A stretch of DNA of 64,000 bases from CBDFKV01 sp965249035 (GCA_965249035.1 CBDFKV010000007.1:868001-932000); one strand, 5' to 3'. Shown: positions 18,241 to 28,148, numbered from the stretch's first letter. The notes: generated from the sequence alone by a model not told the origin. Program-made: numbers and translations.

Positions 18241-18852
18241 GTGACTTCTCTTATTATTGGCTTAACCGGTGGTATCGGAAGCGGCAAAACCACCGTTGCC
18301 AAACTATTTGCCGCGCTCAGCGTGCCCGTGATTGATGCTGACGACATTGGTCGTGAACTATCCCAACCCGGCCACCCACCCTTTGACCAAATCATCAAGA
18401 CTTTCGGCACTGAGATACTCTCGGTTGATGGGATGATTAACCGAGCCGCATTACGTGACATTGTGTTCGACCAACCGGAGCAACTCGCCCAGCTTGAAGC
18501 CATTTTGCACCCAGCAATCTTTGCCGAAATGCGTGCTCAAGCCGCCAGCAGTGAGGCACCCTATTGTTTGTTTGACATTCCGGTATTGTTTGAAGCTGAA
18601 CAAACCGAGGTAGTCGACCGGGTGCTGTTGATACACGCACCCCTTGAGCGGCGCCAAGCGTGGATCAAAGCCCGTAATAGCTGGAGTGATACCACTATCG
18701 CACAAGTAATGAATGCTCAGATTGCGCCTAGCGAGGCACTTAAACGCGCAGACGACGTTATTTATAATGATGGCGACCTCGCGGACCTTAAACCTCAAGT
18801 ACACCTCCTACACCAACGCTACACTGAGATCGTGGCAGACATCAAGCAATGA
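18241..18852 (+). CDS. coaE: Dephospho-CoA kinase
   Basis: 203 residues, normal length. It phosphorylates the 3'-OH of dephospho-CoA, the last step of CoA synthesis. The P-loop GGIGSGKTTV is at about 10-19, followed by the substrate-binding IDADDIGREL. The lid and LLIHAPLERRQAWIKARN (Arg contacts) follow. The start is GTG at 18241. Unusually, the next gene overlaps by 4 bp (ATGA) and encodes an exported sugar dehydrogenase, so the two are translationally coupled without an obvious functional link. Confidence 0.95.
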   Translation: MTSLIIGLTGGIGSGKTTVAKLFAALSVPVIDADDIGRELSQPGHPPFDQIIKTFGTEILSVDGMINRAALRDIVFDQPEQLAQLEAILHPAIFAEMRAQAASSEAPYCLFDIPVLFEAEQTEVVDRVLLIHAPLERRQAWIKARNSWSDTTIAQVMNAQIAPSEALKRADDVIYNDGDLADLKPQVHLLHQRYTEIVADIKQ

Positions 18853-19985
18853 AGCCCTCTTACCTATTCACCGTTGTATCCTGGCTCGTGGTATCGCTGT
18901 GTGCCCCCATCGCAGCGGCGACTGAAACCATAGAAGAACTGACTGAAACCGGTCGCATAACCGCGACAGTACTGGCAACTGACTTCTACCATCCTTGGGC
19001 GCTGGCCTTTCTTCCTGATGGCGATATGTTGCTTACGCAGCGTAGCGGGGAATTACTGAGACTCGATCACAATGGCGCGCACCGACAAGTCGTGCACGGC
19101 TTGCCTGAAATTCGCGAATACGGACAAGGCGGATTACTAGATGTCGCTGTACACCCAGAATTCAACACCAACCGCTTTATTTATTTCTCCTACGCCGGCA
19201 ATGATAAGCAGGGTATCGGGACCGAAGTGGCGCGTGCGAAACTGAAGGGCAATAGTCTAAGCCACCTTGAAGTATTGTTTAAGCTACAGCCCAAATCACG
19301 CACCAAACACCACTTTGGCAGCCGATTGGTTTTCGACAATGAGGGGCATCTCTACATCACGCTTGGCGACCGCGGTGATCGACCACGAGCACAACAACTC
19401 AATGATCATGCAGGCTCAGTGATTCGCCTGAATCAAGACGGCAGTATCCCTTCTGATAACCCCTACAAAACCACTGATGGCGCTTTGCCTGAAATCTACA
19501 GCTACGGACACCGCAATGCACAAGGCGCAGCACTGCACCCCGACACTGGTGAGTTATGGCTGCACGAACACGGCCCGCAAGGTGGTGATGAGCTTAATAT
19601 CTCACGTGCGGGTGACAATTACGGCTGGCCCATCATTACCTACGGTGCCAATTATGGATCGGGCAGTAAAATCGGCAAAGGCACTGAACAGCCGGGAATG
19701 ACGCAACCACTATATTATTGGGTACCCTCAATAGCGCCCTCCGGTATGGCCTTTTATACTGGCGATCAATTCAAAGACTGGCAAGGCGATCTTCTAGTCG
19801 GCTCACTAAAATTTCAACTACTTGCTCGGCTGGTGCTTGACGGTGAAAAGGTCAGGCACGAAGAGCGGCTATTTGCAGGCAAATTGGGCCGGATTCGTGA
19901 CGTCCGCCAAGGCCCCGACGGCTTAGTGTATTTGCTAACCGATTCCAATGACGGCAAACTGGTGCGTTTGCAGCCTAGTAATTAA
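18849..19985 (+). CDS. PQQ-dependent aldose sugar dehydrogenase, exported
   Basis: 378 residues. A Sec signal peptide ends near residue 24 (VVSLCAPIAAATE). The rest is a six-bladed propeller of the GSDH/YliI type: HPWALAFLPDGDMLLTQRSG, GQGGLLDVAVHPEF, LGDRGDRPRAQQLNDHAG, HRNAQGAALHP, WLHEHGPQGGDELN and PSGMAFYTGD. The His, Arg and Asp residues in these blades bind PQQ and calcium in the characterised homologues. It oxidises aldoses in the periplasm, passing electrons to the respiratory chain. No PQQ synthesis genes are in the window. It overlaps coaE by 4 bp. Confidence 0.9.
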   Translation: MKPSYLFTVVSWLVVSLCAPIAAATETIEELTETGRITATVLATDFYHPWALAFLPDGDMLLTQRSGELLRLDHNGAHRQVVHGLPEIREYGQGGLLDVAVHPEFNTNRFIYFSYAGNDKQGIGTEVARAKLKGNSLSHLEVLFKLQPKSRTKHHFGSRLVFDNEGHLYITLGDRGDRPRAQQLNDHAGSVIRLNQDGSIPSDNPYKTTDGALPEIYSYGHRNAQGAALHPDTGELWLHEHGPQGGDELNISRAGDNYGWPIITYGANYGSGSKIGKGTEQPGMTQPLYYWVPSIAPSGMAFYTGDQFKDWQGDLLVGSLKFQLLARLVLDGEKVRHEERLFAGKLGRIRDVRQGPDGLVYLLTDSNDGKLVRLQPSN

Positions 19986-20036
19986 TAGTGCTGGGCATTG
20001 GGTTTACGCTGAATCTAACTCAGACAACTCAGCCGC

Positions 20037-21950
20037 TTAGTCGGATAGCTCCTTGGCATAGTTTGTAGGCGGTGGTGTCCAGCCCCTATCCGCTTCGTCA
20101 GGCACCTCGTCCATCGACTCTTGTAGTACTTGATTAATCATATCCCCACGCTGGGTAGCTTCACGAATAAACTCCGCATTGTTGAGCATGTCTTCTTCCT
20201 TATTCCACAGCTGATAGAGAATATCCGTACTCTCGTCATCATGCTTATGAAAACTCCGAGCCATTCGCTCAACACGGTATGGGTGGGCACCCATCAATTT
20301 CAGCACTTCTTTCGCAGCCGTTAGCGACGCGTCAAATAGCTCTTTAACGATCACGTCCACCCCAGCTGCACGCAAATGATAATAATGCAAACGATCAAAC
20401 GCTCTGGCCACAATTTTGACGTTAGGGTGCGCATGCTTAACGTATTGCGCCAGCTCAACCGCCGCATCCCGGTCGTCAATCGCGATCACCAACAACTTCG
20501 CATCATCAATCCCCGCGGCGTGTAGTAAATCTGGTCGAGTCGCGTCGCCAAAATACGCTTTAACTCCAAATTTTCTCATTCGGTCAATATGTCGGGAGTC
20601 ATGATCTAACACTACCGTAGACATTTTATTTGCATTCAACAGCCGATAGATAATTTGACCGAAACGACCCACACCGGCAACGATCACTTGACCCTGCTCT
20701 TCAATATCATCCGCCTTACGCTGATCTGCACCACTCGCCAGCCGAGGTTGAATCACCTTGTCATAGAAGATAAATAACGCTGGGGTTAGCAGCATCGAAA
20801 TAGCAACGACCAGTGACAGCGTTTTCATCAAGTCCACCGGGATAACGTGATTTTGAAAGCTAAAATTAAGCAATACAAAACCAAACTCCCCAGCCTGCGC
20901 CAAACTCAGTGCAAACAACCAATGATCAGGCCGATTCAGTTTAAACAACTTACCCAGACCAAACAGCACCCCAAACTTCAGCGCCATCAGCCCGAGCGCT
21001 AACGACACAATCAGCCAGAAGTCCGCAAATAATACGCTGAAGTCGATACCTGCGCCGACCGTGATAAAAAACAGCCCCAATAACAACCCCTTGAACGGCT
21101 CAATGGTGGACTCTAATTCATGTCGAAACTCGCTATTCGCCAGCACCACGCCGGCCAAAAATGCGCCCAGAGCCGGGGATAATCCCACTGCTCCCATCAA
21201 AAGCTCAATCCCGATCATCAGCAGCAAAGCCATGGCGGTAAATATTTCTGGCAAGCGCGACTCCGCTACAAACCGAAATAAAGGCCGGGTCAAAAACTGC
21301 CCAGCAAGAATGACCACCGCAACCGCTGCCAAAGCCACCAAGGCATAAGCCCACGCAGGCAAATGATCGATCCAAGTGTCATCGCTACCGTGGCCACCCG
21401 CTTCACTGGCCTGACCTGCGGCCTGGTCTACTAGCTCTGGCAAGGCCAATAATGGGATCAAAGCCAGCATTGGAATAACCGCAATATCCTGAAATAACAA
21501 CACCGAAAACCCCGCTCTACCACCTTCGGTGCGGGCTAAGTTTTTCTCGCTATAGGTTTGCAATACAATGGCGGTAGAAGATAATGCGATAATCAAACCG
21601 ATAGCCAATGCGACGCTCCAATAGATGCCCAGTACTAACGCAACCGACATGACTAAGCCGGTAGTTACCAACACTTGCAAACCACCCAAACCCAACAACC
21701 GACCGCGCATTTTCCACAGCATCTTGGGCTCTAGCTCAAGCCCGACTAAAAACAACATCATCACCACCCCAAACTCAGCATAGTGTTGCAGCACCTGCGT
21801 TTCAGAGCCGACAATGCCAGTAATCGGGCCAATCACCACTCCCGCGATCAAATAACCAAGGACTGACCCTAAGCCCAGCCGTTTAGCAATTGGTACCGCG
21901 ATAACCGCGGCGCACAAGTAGATAAAAGCCTGTATGAGCAAATCATTCAT
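20037..21950 (-). CDS. Kef-type K+/H+ antiporter with RCK domain
   Basis: 637 residues. The first 390 or so form a CPA2 sodium/hydrogen exchanger domain with about 12 helices (GYLIAGVVIGP; FGVVMMLFLVGLELEPK; ALSSTAIVLQ). A TrkA-N/RCK nucleotide-binding domain follows from about residue 405 (VIVAGVGRFGQIIYRLL; VLDHDSRHIDRMRKFG; YFGDATRPDLL). These match glutathione-gated KefB/KefC, which release K+ to acidify the cytoplasm when electrophiles are present. The adjacent flavodoxin-fold gene overlaps by 4 bp and is the expected ancillary subunit. KefB versus KefC cannot be decided by eye. Confidence 0.92.
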   Translation of the reverse strand: MNDLLIQAFIYLCAAVIAVPIAKRLGLGSVLGYLIAGVVIGPITGIVGSETQVLQHYAEFGVVMMLFLVGLELEPKMLWKMRGRLLGLGGLQVLVTTGLVMSVALVLGIYWSVALAIGLIIALSSTAIVLQTYSEKNLARTEGGRAGFSVLLFQDIAVIPMLALIPLLALPELVDQAAGQASEAGGHGSDDTWIDHLPAWAYALVALAAVAVVILAGQFLTRPLFRFVAESRLPEIFTAMALLLMIGIELLMGAVGLSPALGAFLAGVVLANSEFRHELESTIEPFKGLLLGLFFITVGAGIDFSVLFADFWLIVSLALGLMALKFGVLFGLGKLFKLNRPDHWLFALSLAQAGEFGFVLLNFSFQNHVIPVDLMKTLSLVVAISMLLTPALFIFYDKVIQPRLASGADQRKADDIEEQGQVIVAGVGRFGQIIYRLLNANKMSTVVLDHDSRHIDRMRKFGVKAYFGDATRPDLLHAAGIDDAKLLVIAIDDRDAAVELAQYVKHAHPNVKIVARAFDRLHYYHLRAAGVDVIVKELFDASLTAAKEVLKLMGAHPYRVERMARSFHKHDDESTDILYQLWNKEEDMLNNAEFIREATQRGDMINQVLQESMDEVPDEADRGWTPPPTNYAKELSD

Positions 21951-22621
21951 TCTAGTTCTCCAAGCGAGGTGAGTGCATCAAAACCGGTTTTTTTAGCGTC
22001 TATATCTTGAGATTTTTCTTCCATCGTATTGAGTGCCAAATTACAGGTCGGTAGGGCATCAAGCTGCTCGAAATCCAAGTCGTGATCACGCAACAAGGTT
22101 AGTAATTGCTCCCAGTCATCCAAATGCTGTTCAAGCCGGTTCTCCTTCTTGGCTGAGCGAGCGTTAAATAGACAAAAAGGAGGTAAATAGTGCATGCCGG
22201 AGATATTTGCAGTCTGCTTAAGCGGCGTTAAGGTCTCTTTGATCGTGTGTTTATTGGCACCATCGTGCTGATAGCTGCCTTTATCGCCGCCGCTCGATAG
22301 CGCTGCCATCAACACCTTACCCTGCAAAACAATACCGCCAGTACCATAAGCAAAGCCATGCTCTAAAACCAAATCCTGCCATTCTTTTAACAAAGCGGGT
22401 GTGGAATACCAATACAGTGGAAATTGGAAGACGATGACATCGTGGGCTAGTAATTGCTGCTGCTCCACTTCAACATCAATCTCGAAGGTCGGATATCGGG
22501 CATACAAATCCACCAGCGAAACACCTTCGGTATTACTGGCAATACGCGCCATTTGTCGATTGATCTCAGAACGGTCATGTGACGGGTGTGCATATAAAAC
22601 CAAGATTTTTCTCATTGTCAT
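21947..22621 (-). CDS. KefF/KefG-like NAD(P)H quinone oxidoreductase
   Basis: 224 residues with the flavodoxin-like fold: LVLYAHPSHDRSEINRQMA, DLYARYPTFEIDVEVEQQQL, FQFPLYWYSTPALLKEWQD, and GKVLMAALSSGGDKGSY. This is the pattern of KefF/KefG and MdaB-type proteins that bind FMN and stimulate Kef efflux. The four-base overlap with the Kef antiporter start strongly supports an ancillary role. The C-terminal 40 residues after the conserved domain are longer than usual for KefG. The most likely start is the second ATG of the MTMRK run. Confidence 0.88.
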   Translation of the reverse strand: MTMRKILVLYAHPSHDRSEINRQMARIASNTEGVSLVDLYARYPTFEIDVEVEQQQLLAHDVIVFQFPLYWYSTPALLKEWQDLVLEHGFAYGTGGIVLQGKVLMAALSSGGDKGSYQHDGANKHTIKETLTPLKQTANISGMHYLPPFCLFNARSAKKENRLEQHLDDWEQLLTLLRDHDLDFEQLDALPTCNLALNTMEEKSQDIDAKKTGFDALTSLGELE

Positions 22622-22672
22622 TTAACCAGATTAGATTAGTATCGCTCGGCCATCAGCCGACTTGAATTTGCA

Positions 22673-24085
22673 TTGGCAACCACACAGACCCAAGCGCGTT
22701 ACCTTGAAGGTAGCTTAGCCAAACATATCATCACTACCACCCTCGCCGGTAGCCTTGGGCTAATGTTTCTGTTTGTGGTGGATTTAGTCGATATGTATTT
22801 TATCGGCTTGCTGGGTGAACCCTCATTGGCCGCTGCTATTGGTTATGCCAGCACCATCCTATTTTTCACCACCTCGATTTGCATAGGGCTGGCCATCGCC
22901 GCTGGCGTATTAGTCGGCCGCGAATTGGGTGCCGGGCGTACCCAACGCGCACGAGAGCTGGCAACCAACGCGGTATTTACCTCGGTATTATTGACTTGCC
23001 CGATTGCTGCATTCACTTGGTGGTATGCACCTGAATTGATTCAATTACTGGGCGCAACCGACGAAACGGCTGAACTCGCGACTAACTATCTGCGCATCAT
23101 CGTACCGAGCATGCCGATTCTGAGCGTTGCGATCAGTTCAGGAGCAGTCTTGCGCGCCCATGGTGCTGCGGTTAAAGCGACCATGGCAACCTTTACCGGC
23201 GGCAGCGTCAATGCGGTGCTGGACCCCCTATTTATTTTTGCGTTGTCTATGAATTTAGAGGGTGCCGCGCTGGCGTCAGTGGTCGCGCGCATTGCTATGA
23301 TGATTACCTCCCTCGTGCCTGCGATCCGTCAGTACGATGCCTTTGCACCGGTCCGATTACGCATCGGTGTTAGTGAAGTCAAAATCATCTTCGCGATCGC
23401 GCTCCCCGCCATATTGACCAATCTCGCCACTCCAGTGGGCAATGCCTGGGTTACCCGTGCCATTTCCGATTTCGGTGAATCTGCCGTTGCTGGCATGGCA
23501 GTAGTCGGGCGATTAACCCCCGTCGCTTTCGCCATGGTGTTTGCACTGTCTGGAGCTATCGGCCCTGTTTTCGCACAAAATGCGGGCGCCAATCAACTGG
23601 GCCGGGTACGCAACGCGTTGAATAGCGCGCTAATGCTTACGCTGGCGTACGTCCTGGTGGTTACAGTCATTCTATACTTGCTACGCGGGCCAATACTACT
23701 CGCCTTTCCAGTGACCGGCACCGGACGTGAGTTGGTTCTGTTGTTTTGTGGGCCGCTGGCCTTAGCTTGGATTTTCAATGGCTGGTTATTTGTCAGCAAT
23801 GCCAGCTTCAACAACCTCAACCACCCCTTTTATTCCACCAGTTTTAACTGGAGCAAAAACACGCTGGGTACGATTCCCTTCGTATGGCTGGGCGGCATGT
23901 GGGGCGGCGCACCCGGGGTAATGATCGGCCAGGCAGTCGGTGGCATCGTCATCGCCTTGGTAGCCATCGTCGTCGCTTACCGGATGATTAACACAGGCGA
24001 TGATTTATGTGACCAGCAACCCGGATTATTGCGCCGCTTGCGTCAATGGGGATATCCGCCCAACCCCCAAAGCACTCAACGCTAG
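22673..24085 (+). CDS. MATE-family multidrug efflux transporter
   Basis: 470 residues with about 12 membrane helices in two MATE repeats (GLMFLFVVDLVDMYFIGLLG; ILTNLATPVGNAWVTRAISD FG region). NorM/DinF-type Na+- or H+-driven drug export is the family role. The start appears to be TTG at 22673, since the first in-frame ATG is about 30 codons in, after the first helix has begun. No clear ribosome-binding site precedes it, so expression may be low. It is divergent from the Kef pair, with about 50 bp between them. Confidence 0.9.
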   Translation: MATTQTQARYLEGSLAKHIITTTLAGSLGLMFLFVVDLVDMYFIGLLGEPSLAAAIGYASTILFFTTSICIGLAIAAGVLVGRELGAGRTQRARELATNAVFTSVLLTCPIAAFTWWYAPELIQLLGATDETAELATNYLRIIVPSMPILSVAISSGAVLRAHGAAVKATMATFTGGSVNAVLDPLFIFALSMNLEGAALASVVARIAMMITSLVPAIRQYDAFAPVRLRIGVSEVKIIFAIALPAILTNLATPVGNAWVTRAISDFGESAVAGMAVVGRLTPVAFAMVFALSGAIGPVFAQNAGANQLGRVRNALNSALMLTLAYVLVVTVILYLLRGPILLAFPVTGTGRELVLLFCGPLALAWIFNGWLFVSNASFNNLNHPFYSTSFNWSKNTLGTIPFVWLGGMWGGAPGVMIGQAVGGIVIALVAIVVAYRMINTGDDLCDQQPGLLRRLRQWGYPPNPQSTQR

Positions 24086-24167
24086 CACGTGTAACGTTCT
24101 CTCGAGTACGGCATATAAAGCCGAATTGACAACTGGTAAACTTGCGCAATAGAACAAGGATCCCCCT

Positions 24168-24617
24168 ATGAAAAACCACCATTTAGCACAAGTAAATATT
24201 GCGCAAGCAAAAGGCGATATGGAGTCGGAGATGATGAATGGCTTTGCCTCTCGTTTGGATGAAATCAACGCCATTGCTGATCAAGCGCCAGGGTTTGTGT
24301 GGCGCCTGCAAACCGATGCTGGTGACGCCACTTCAATCCGCCCGACCGATGACCCGATGCTGCTCATCAACCTAAGCGTCTGGGATAACCTAGAGGCTCT
24401 GCGTAATTTTGTGTATACCACCTTGCACGTTGAGCTGATCCGTGATCGTGAGGCATGGTTTAACAAATTGAGTACTGCGCATCAGGCCTTGTGGTGGGTT
24501 CCAGCCGGGCACCAGCCAAGTGAACAAGAATCACTCGCCGCATTGCAGCACTTAGAACAGCACGGCCCAAGCCCACAGGCTTTCACCTTTGGCAAGCCCT
24601 TCCTCGCACCTAAGTAA
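24168..24617 (+). CDS. DUF3291 domain protein
   Basis: 149 residues matching the DUF3291 pattern: HLAQVNIAQAKGDMESEMMN, ADQAPGFVWRLQT, a central SVWDNLEALRNFVYTTLHVE, and WWVPAGHQPSEQESLAALQHL. The fold is a ferredoxin-like, antibiotic-biosynthesis-monooxygenase type barrel; its role is not established. A good ribosome-binding site (AAGGATCC) precedes the ATG. The same strand continues with an alpha/beta hydrolase 41 bp later. Confidence 0.85.
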   Translation: MKNHHLAQVNIAQAKGDMESEMMNGFASRLDEINAIADQAPGFVWRLQTDAGDATSIRPTDDPMLLINLSVWDNLEALRNFVYTTLHVELIRDREAWFNKLSTAHQALWWVPAGHQPSEQESLAALQHLEQHGPSPQAFTFGKPFLAPK

Positions 24618-24657
24618 GGTTTGGTTTGGATGTTTCTCTTCACACCGCACATAAGTC

Positions 24658-25320
24658 ATGAGCGACCCTACTGATAGCGTTATATTACTACACGGTTTAG
24701 CCCGCACATCGCGTTCGATGTGGCGGCTTGCTACAGCATTTAAAGCGCATGGCTATCAGGTCGTGAACGTGAACTACCCTTCTCGCAAGATGACTGTCGA
24801 GGCGCTGTCCGAATACGCGGTTTCTGAGGGGTTGGCGCATTGTGACGATGACGAAAATACGCAGATTCATTTTGTTACCCACTCAATGGGCGGCATTTTG
24901 ATTCGCCACTATCTGAGTCAACACCCTATCGCGAAGCTTGGCCGAGTCGTGATGTTAGCCCCGCCCAACCAGGGCTGTGAGATAGTCGACGAACTGGTTG
25001 ATAAACCCGGATTTCAACTCGTCAACGGCGTTGCTGGCACCCAAATGGGCACCGATAAGCAAAGCGTTCCAATGCAACTGGGTGCTGTGACTTATCCGGT
25101 CGGGATTATCGCCGGAGATCGATCCATCAATCCGGTGTTAGCACGTTATGTGCCAGAACCAAACGATGGCAAAGTCTCTGTAGAAAGCACCCAAGTCGAG
25201 GGCATGGCTGATTTTATTCAGATACCCGCATCGCACTCATTCATCATGCTCAATGAGACCGCGATCAAGCAGGCACTCACCTTCATCGAAACGGGCCAAT
25301 TTATTCATCAAACCGACTGA
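24658..25320 (+). CDS. Alpha/beta hydrolase (lipase/acyltransferase-like)
   Basis: 220 residues. The oxyanion HGLARTSRSMWRLATAFKAHG at the N-terminus and the nucleophile elbow THSMGGILIRHYL (Ser near 79) are clear. An acidic residue in AGDRSINPVLARYV/PEPNDGKVSVES and His in IPASHSFIMLNE (about 202) complete a triad. It has no signal peptide. The closest familiar group is the PGAP1/lipase-like class of bacterial hydrolases. The substrate is unknown. It is followed by an aminotransferase 12 bp downstream. Confidence 0.85.
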   Translation: MSDPTDSVILLHGLARTSRSMWRLATAFKAHGYQVVNVNYPSRKMTVEALSEYAVSEGLAHCDDDENTQIHFVTHSMGGILIRHYLSQHPIAKLGRVVMLAPPNQGCEIVDELVDKPGFQLVNGVAGTQMGTDKQSVPMQLGAVTYPVGIIAGDRSINPVLARYVPEPNDGKVSVESTQVEGMADFIQIPASHSFIMLNETAIKQALTFIETGQFIHQTD

Positions 25321-25332
25321 ATCAACCTATTT

Positions 25333-26526
25333 ATGAGCGACAATTTCGACATCAAGCGAGCTAGACGAGATACGCGTCACTGCGATGACGTGGTGCACTT
25401 TAATAACGCCGGCGCAGCACTAATGCCGGCGCCAGTAGCTGACGCATTGCACCACTACCTCCACAAAGAAGAGCGCTATGGCGGCTATGAAACTGCAGCG
25501 ATGGAAGCCCGGGCACTCGACAGCTTTTACACCAACGCAGCCACATTACTAAATTGCCAGACGCATGAAATTGCCTTTGTAGACAGCGCCACCCGCGCCT
25601 GGGACATGGCATTTTATGGTTTTACATTCGCTCCCGGCGATATCATCTTAACCACCCTGTCGGAGTATGGCAGTAATGTCATCGCCTATTTACAACAAGC
25701 CGAGCGAACAGGCGTCAAAGTGGTATTTGTACCCAACGATGAGTACGGGCAAATTGATACAAAGGCGCTTGAAACCCTGATTGATGATCGGGTCAAGCTG
25801 ATTTCGCTCAATCACATACCCACCGGTGGCGGCTTGGTCAACCCAGCCGCTGAAGTAGGCCGAATTGCCCAAGCAGCCCATATCCCCTTTCTGCTAGACA
25901 GCTGCCAATCGATTGGCCAGATGCCTATTGATGTCGATGCAATTGGTTGCGATATTGCTTGCGGCACTGGCCGAAAATACCTTCGGGGGCCGCGCGGGAC
26001 GGGCTTGTTATACGTACGCGACAGCTTGATTGATAAGCTTAATCCACCCACCTTAGACCAACATGCCGCATCCCTAATTTCAGCCACCGAATATCGAATC
26101 CGCGACGATGCAAAGCGCTTCGAATGCTGGGAGCAATTTGTCGCAGGTAAAGCAGCCTTAAGCGTTGCCATCGACTACGCGCGCTCTTATGGCCTGGAGT
26201 CGATTAAGACCCGCATCTACCACTTGGCGACGACACTCAGGCAGGAATTATCCGGAATCGATGGCATCACCCTGACCGATGAAGGCCAAGAGCAGTGCGG
26301 CATTGTCACTTTTGTTGCCGAACAAATGCCTGCCCCAGAAATCAAACAGCAGTTAGCTCAGTTTAAGATTAACGTTACAACACCACAAGGGTCCGGCAGT
26401 TTGGTATCGTTCCAGGAGCGCGGCTTAGATGTTATCGTCCGTGCATCGCTGCACTATTACAACACAAAAAAAGAAATTGATTTTTTCATTAGCAAGCTCC
26501 GACAAGTGTTAACACGGCAAAAATAA
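25333..26526 (+). CDS. Class V PLP-dependent aminotransferase/desulfurase-fold protein
   Basis: 397 residues. The fold-type I features are HFNNAGAALMPAPVADAL at the start, a PLP-pocket region HIPTGGGLVNPAAEVGRIAQ, an Asp in LLDSCQSIGQMPIDV, and the Schiff-base lysine in CGTGRKYLRGPRGTGLLYVR (near residue 218). This resembles CsdA/isopenicillin-epimerase-like proteins, but there is no obvious catalytic Cys loop of a cysteine desulfurase. It may be a kynureninase-like or epimerase-type enzyme. The three rightward genes from 24168 are probably one transcript. The IS copy 1 begins 60 bp after its stop. Confidence 0.82.
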   Translation: MSDNFDIKRARRDTRHCDDVVHFNNAGAALMPAPVADALHHYLHKEERYGGYETAAMEARALDSFYTNAATLLNCQTHEIAFVDSATRAWDMAFYGFTFAPGDIILTTLSEYGSNVIAYLQQAERTGVKVVFVPNDEYGQIDTKALETLIDDRVKLISLNHIPTGGGLVNPAAEVGRIAQAAHIPFLLDSCQSIGQMPIDVDAIGCDIACGTGRKYLRGPRGTGLLYVRDSLIDKLNPPTLDQHAASLISATEYRIRDDAKRFECWEQFVAGKAALSVAIDYARSYGLESIKTRIYHLATTLRQELSGIDGITLTDEGQEQCGIVTFVAEQMPAPEIKQQLAQFKINVTTPQGSGSLVSFQERGLDVIVRASLHYYNTKKEIDFFISKLRQVLTRQK

Positions 26527-26571
26527 ACCTATACAACCAGTCAACGCCTGCTCTCAATTCGCAATCAGATC

Positions 26572-26586
26572 GCCGCAAAAGAACTG
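26572..26586. repeat. 15-bp target-site duplication of IS copy 1, left
   Basis: GCCGCAAAAGAACTG here is repeated exactly at 27975-27989, directly flanking the IS. It is a different sequence from the duplication around copy 2. Confidence 0.95.
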
Positions 26587-27974
26587 TGTTAAGAGTAAAT
26601 AGAACTGTCCGGATAATTAATTCATAGATTGTCCACTTTTGTTAACGCCGATGAAAGAGCGAAGGACGTAGTCCGAAGCGAATTCATAGGCGGCAAAACC
26701 ACGAAGCGGAGTTACGCGGCTTTGCTGTTGCATGTTGTCTCCCGGATCAAATCTCCCTCTGCAGTATATCGGCCCAATCGACGGGGGCCATGGTAAATGG
26801 AGATCACACCGTCGAGGTGTCGGAGTACTTTCACCCTAGCCTTAACATAGTGGTAGCGATGCCGGTCTTGTGGAATCTGAAGGTGTAAGCGTTCGAACTG
26901 CACGCTGTTGTCTTTACCCACCACGCGCTCGTAGCGCTCGCATAAATAGTCGTCCAGATCTATCCCGGCCAATGCCACAAAAGCATTACCTAACTCGCGC
27001 GCAAGGTGACTGAACTCAGCATTGAAGGCCGGCATATAATGCTTCTGCAAGTATTCATTGGCGGCATCCATATCGGTAATGCCCTTAAGGGCTAGCTCAT
27101 TGGGTAATCGCCCCTGATGGGTGCCGAAGGCGCGTTCTGAGCGGCCTCTGGCTTCGGGTGAGTAAGCTGCAATCATCTCAATGCCCAAGCGCTTGAGCGC
27201 CACACCAAACTGTGTTGGATTACGCTTATCGACCTTGCCACCTGCCTCGGGGGTATGCCAGTAATGACTGCCCCTGTCTGAGTAAAATGAACAAAATAGG
27301 CCTTTAGCTTCAAGCACATCTTTGACCCCTAACAAGCTGCTGTGGGTGCCTTCTTCATCGACAAAGCGCATCGAGTAATGCTCATTGGTGGCGTCATCCA
27401 TGGTCACAATCAAATCCCAATATTTACCTTCAACCCACTGATGCGTGCTGCCATCTTGGTGGATCATCATTCCAGGCAGGGCACTGGCGAGTCGTTTGAT
27501 TCGATGGGGGCCACGGGTCTTGGCCTTACGCACCAGACCTGCGTGTTGCAGCGTGTTCTTAACCCAGCTATAGCTGCGTGAGCCATCGTGTTCGTGCTGA
27601 TACCAGCGATGAAAATGGCGCACATTCCAGCCCTCATATCGGCTTGAATACAGGTCTTGCAGTGCGATCACTTCATCTACGGGGGCAAGACGGTGCGAAG
27701 GTTCGTTTAACCGCCGATCCAACAAACCCTCCATGCCCGATTCATCATAGCGCTGCATATAGCGCCGGAAACTGCGGTCACACACACCCAACAGAGTGGC
27801 TGCTTCGCTTTGGGTGAGTCGTTTGCACTGATAGCCTTCATAAGCTTCTTTAAATCTCATCTGTTTCACCTGTTCATGAAATCCTGTCCGGTTCATCTGA
27901 AGCCTCAAATAGGCATAGATTAAATCCGGACAGGTTATGAATTAATTCGCAGGACAGACAATTTACTCGTAACA
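26587..27974 (-). mobile_element. IS1202/ISNCY-type insertion sequence, copy 1 (1388 bp)
   Basis: Complete element bounded by imperfect inverted repeats that start TGTTAAGAGTAAATAGAACT (left) and TGTTACGAGTAAATTGTCTG (right, read inward), with similarity continuing for about 45 bp. It is flanked by the 15-bp duplication at 26572-26586 and 27975-27989. It lies between genes. It differs from copy 2 at one noticed base (A at 26688, C at 30029). Confidence 0.96.
26712..27908 (-). CDS. ISNCY (IS1202/ISDol1-like) transposase, copy 1
   Basis: 398 residues. An N-terminal helix-turn-helix (RLTQSEAATLLGVCDRSFRRYMQR, about 30-53) precedes an rve-like catalytic core with Asp in MIHQDGSTHQWVEG, Asp in CSFYSDRGSHYW and Glu in SPEARGRSERAFGTHQGRL. 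The protein is identical to that of copy 2. It should be active as far as the sequence shows. The ATG at 27908 lies about 65 bp inside the right end of the IS. Confidence 0.93.
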   Translation of the reverse strand: MRLQMNRTGFHEQVKQMRFKEAYEGYQCKRLTQSEAATLLGVCDRSFRRYMQRYDESGMEGLLDRRLNEPSHRLAPVDEVIALQDLYSSRYEGWNVRHFHRWYQHEHDGSRSYSWVKNTLQHAGLVRKAKTRGPHRIKRLASALPGMMIHQDGSTHQWVEGKYWDLIVTMDDATNEHYSMRFVDEEGTHSSLLGVKDVLEAKGLFCSFYSDRGSHYWHTPEAGGKVDKRNPTQFGVALKRLGIEMIAAYSPEARGRSERAFGTHQGRLPNELALKGITDMDAANEYLQKHYMPAFNAEFSHLARELGNAFVALAGIDLDDYLCERYERVVGKDNSVQFERLHLQIPQDRHRYHYVKARVKVLRHLDGVISIYHGPRRLGRYTAEGDLIRETTCNSKAA

Positions 27975-27989
27975 GCCGCAAAAGAACTG
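27975..27989. repeat. 15-bp target-site duplication of IS copy 1, right
   Basis: Exact repeat of 26572-26586, abutting the right IS end TAACA. Confidence 0.95.
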
Positions 27990-28148
27990 CTGCAAATAGA
28001 TCAGTTTCCCTTTATCATAGCAACTTGGAGCAGGACTTGACCTCGCCCAAACAGGGAAGAAAGGAATTACTCACGCGATCATACGATCAGAAGCGGATTG
28101 TTGCTTCTTCCTTATTCAATTCACACAACGACACCAGGAGAAAACACT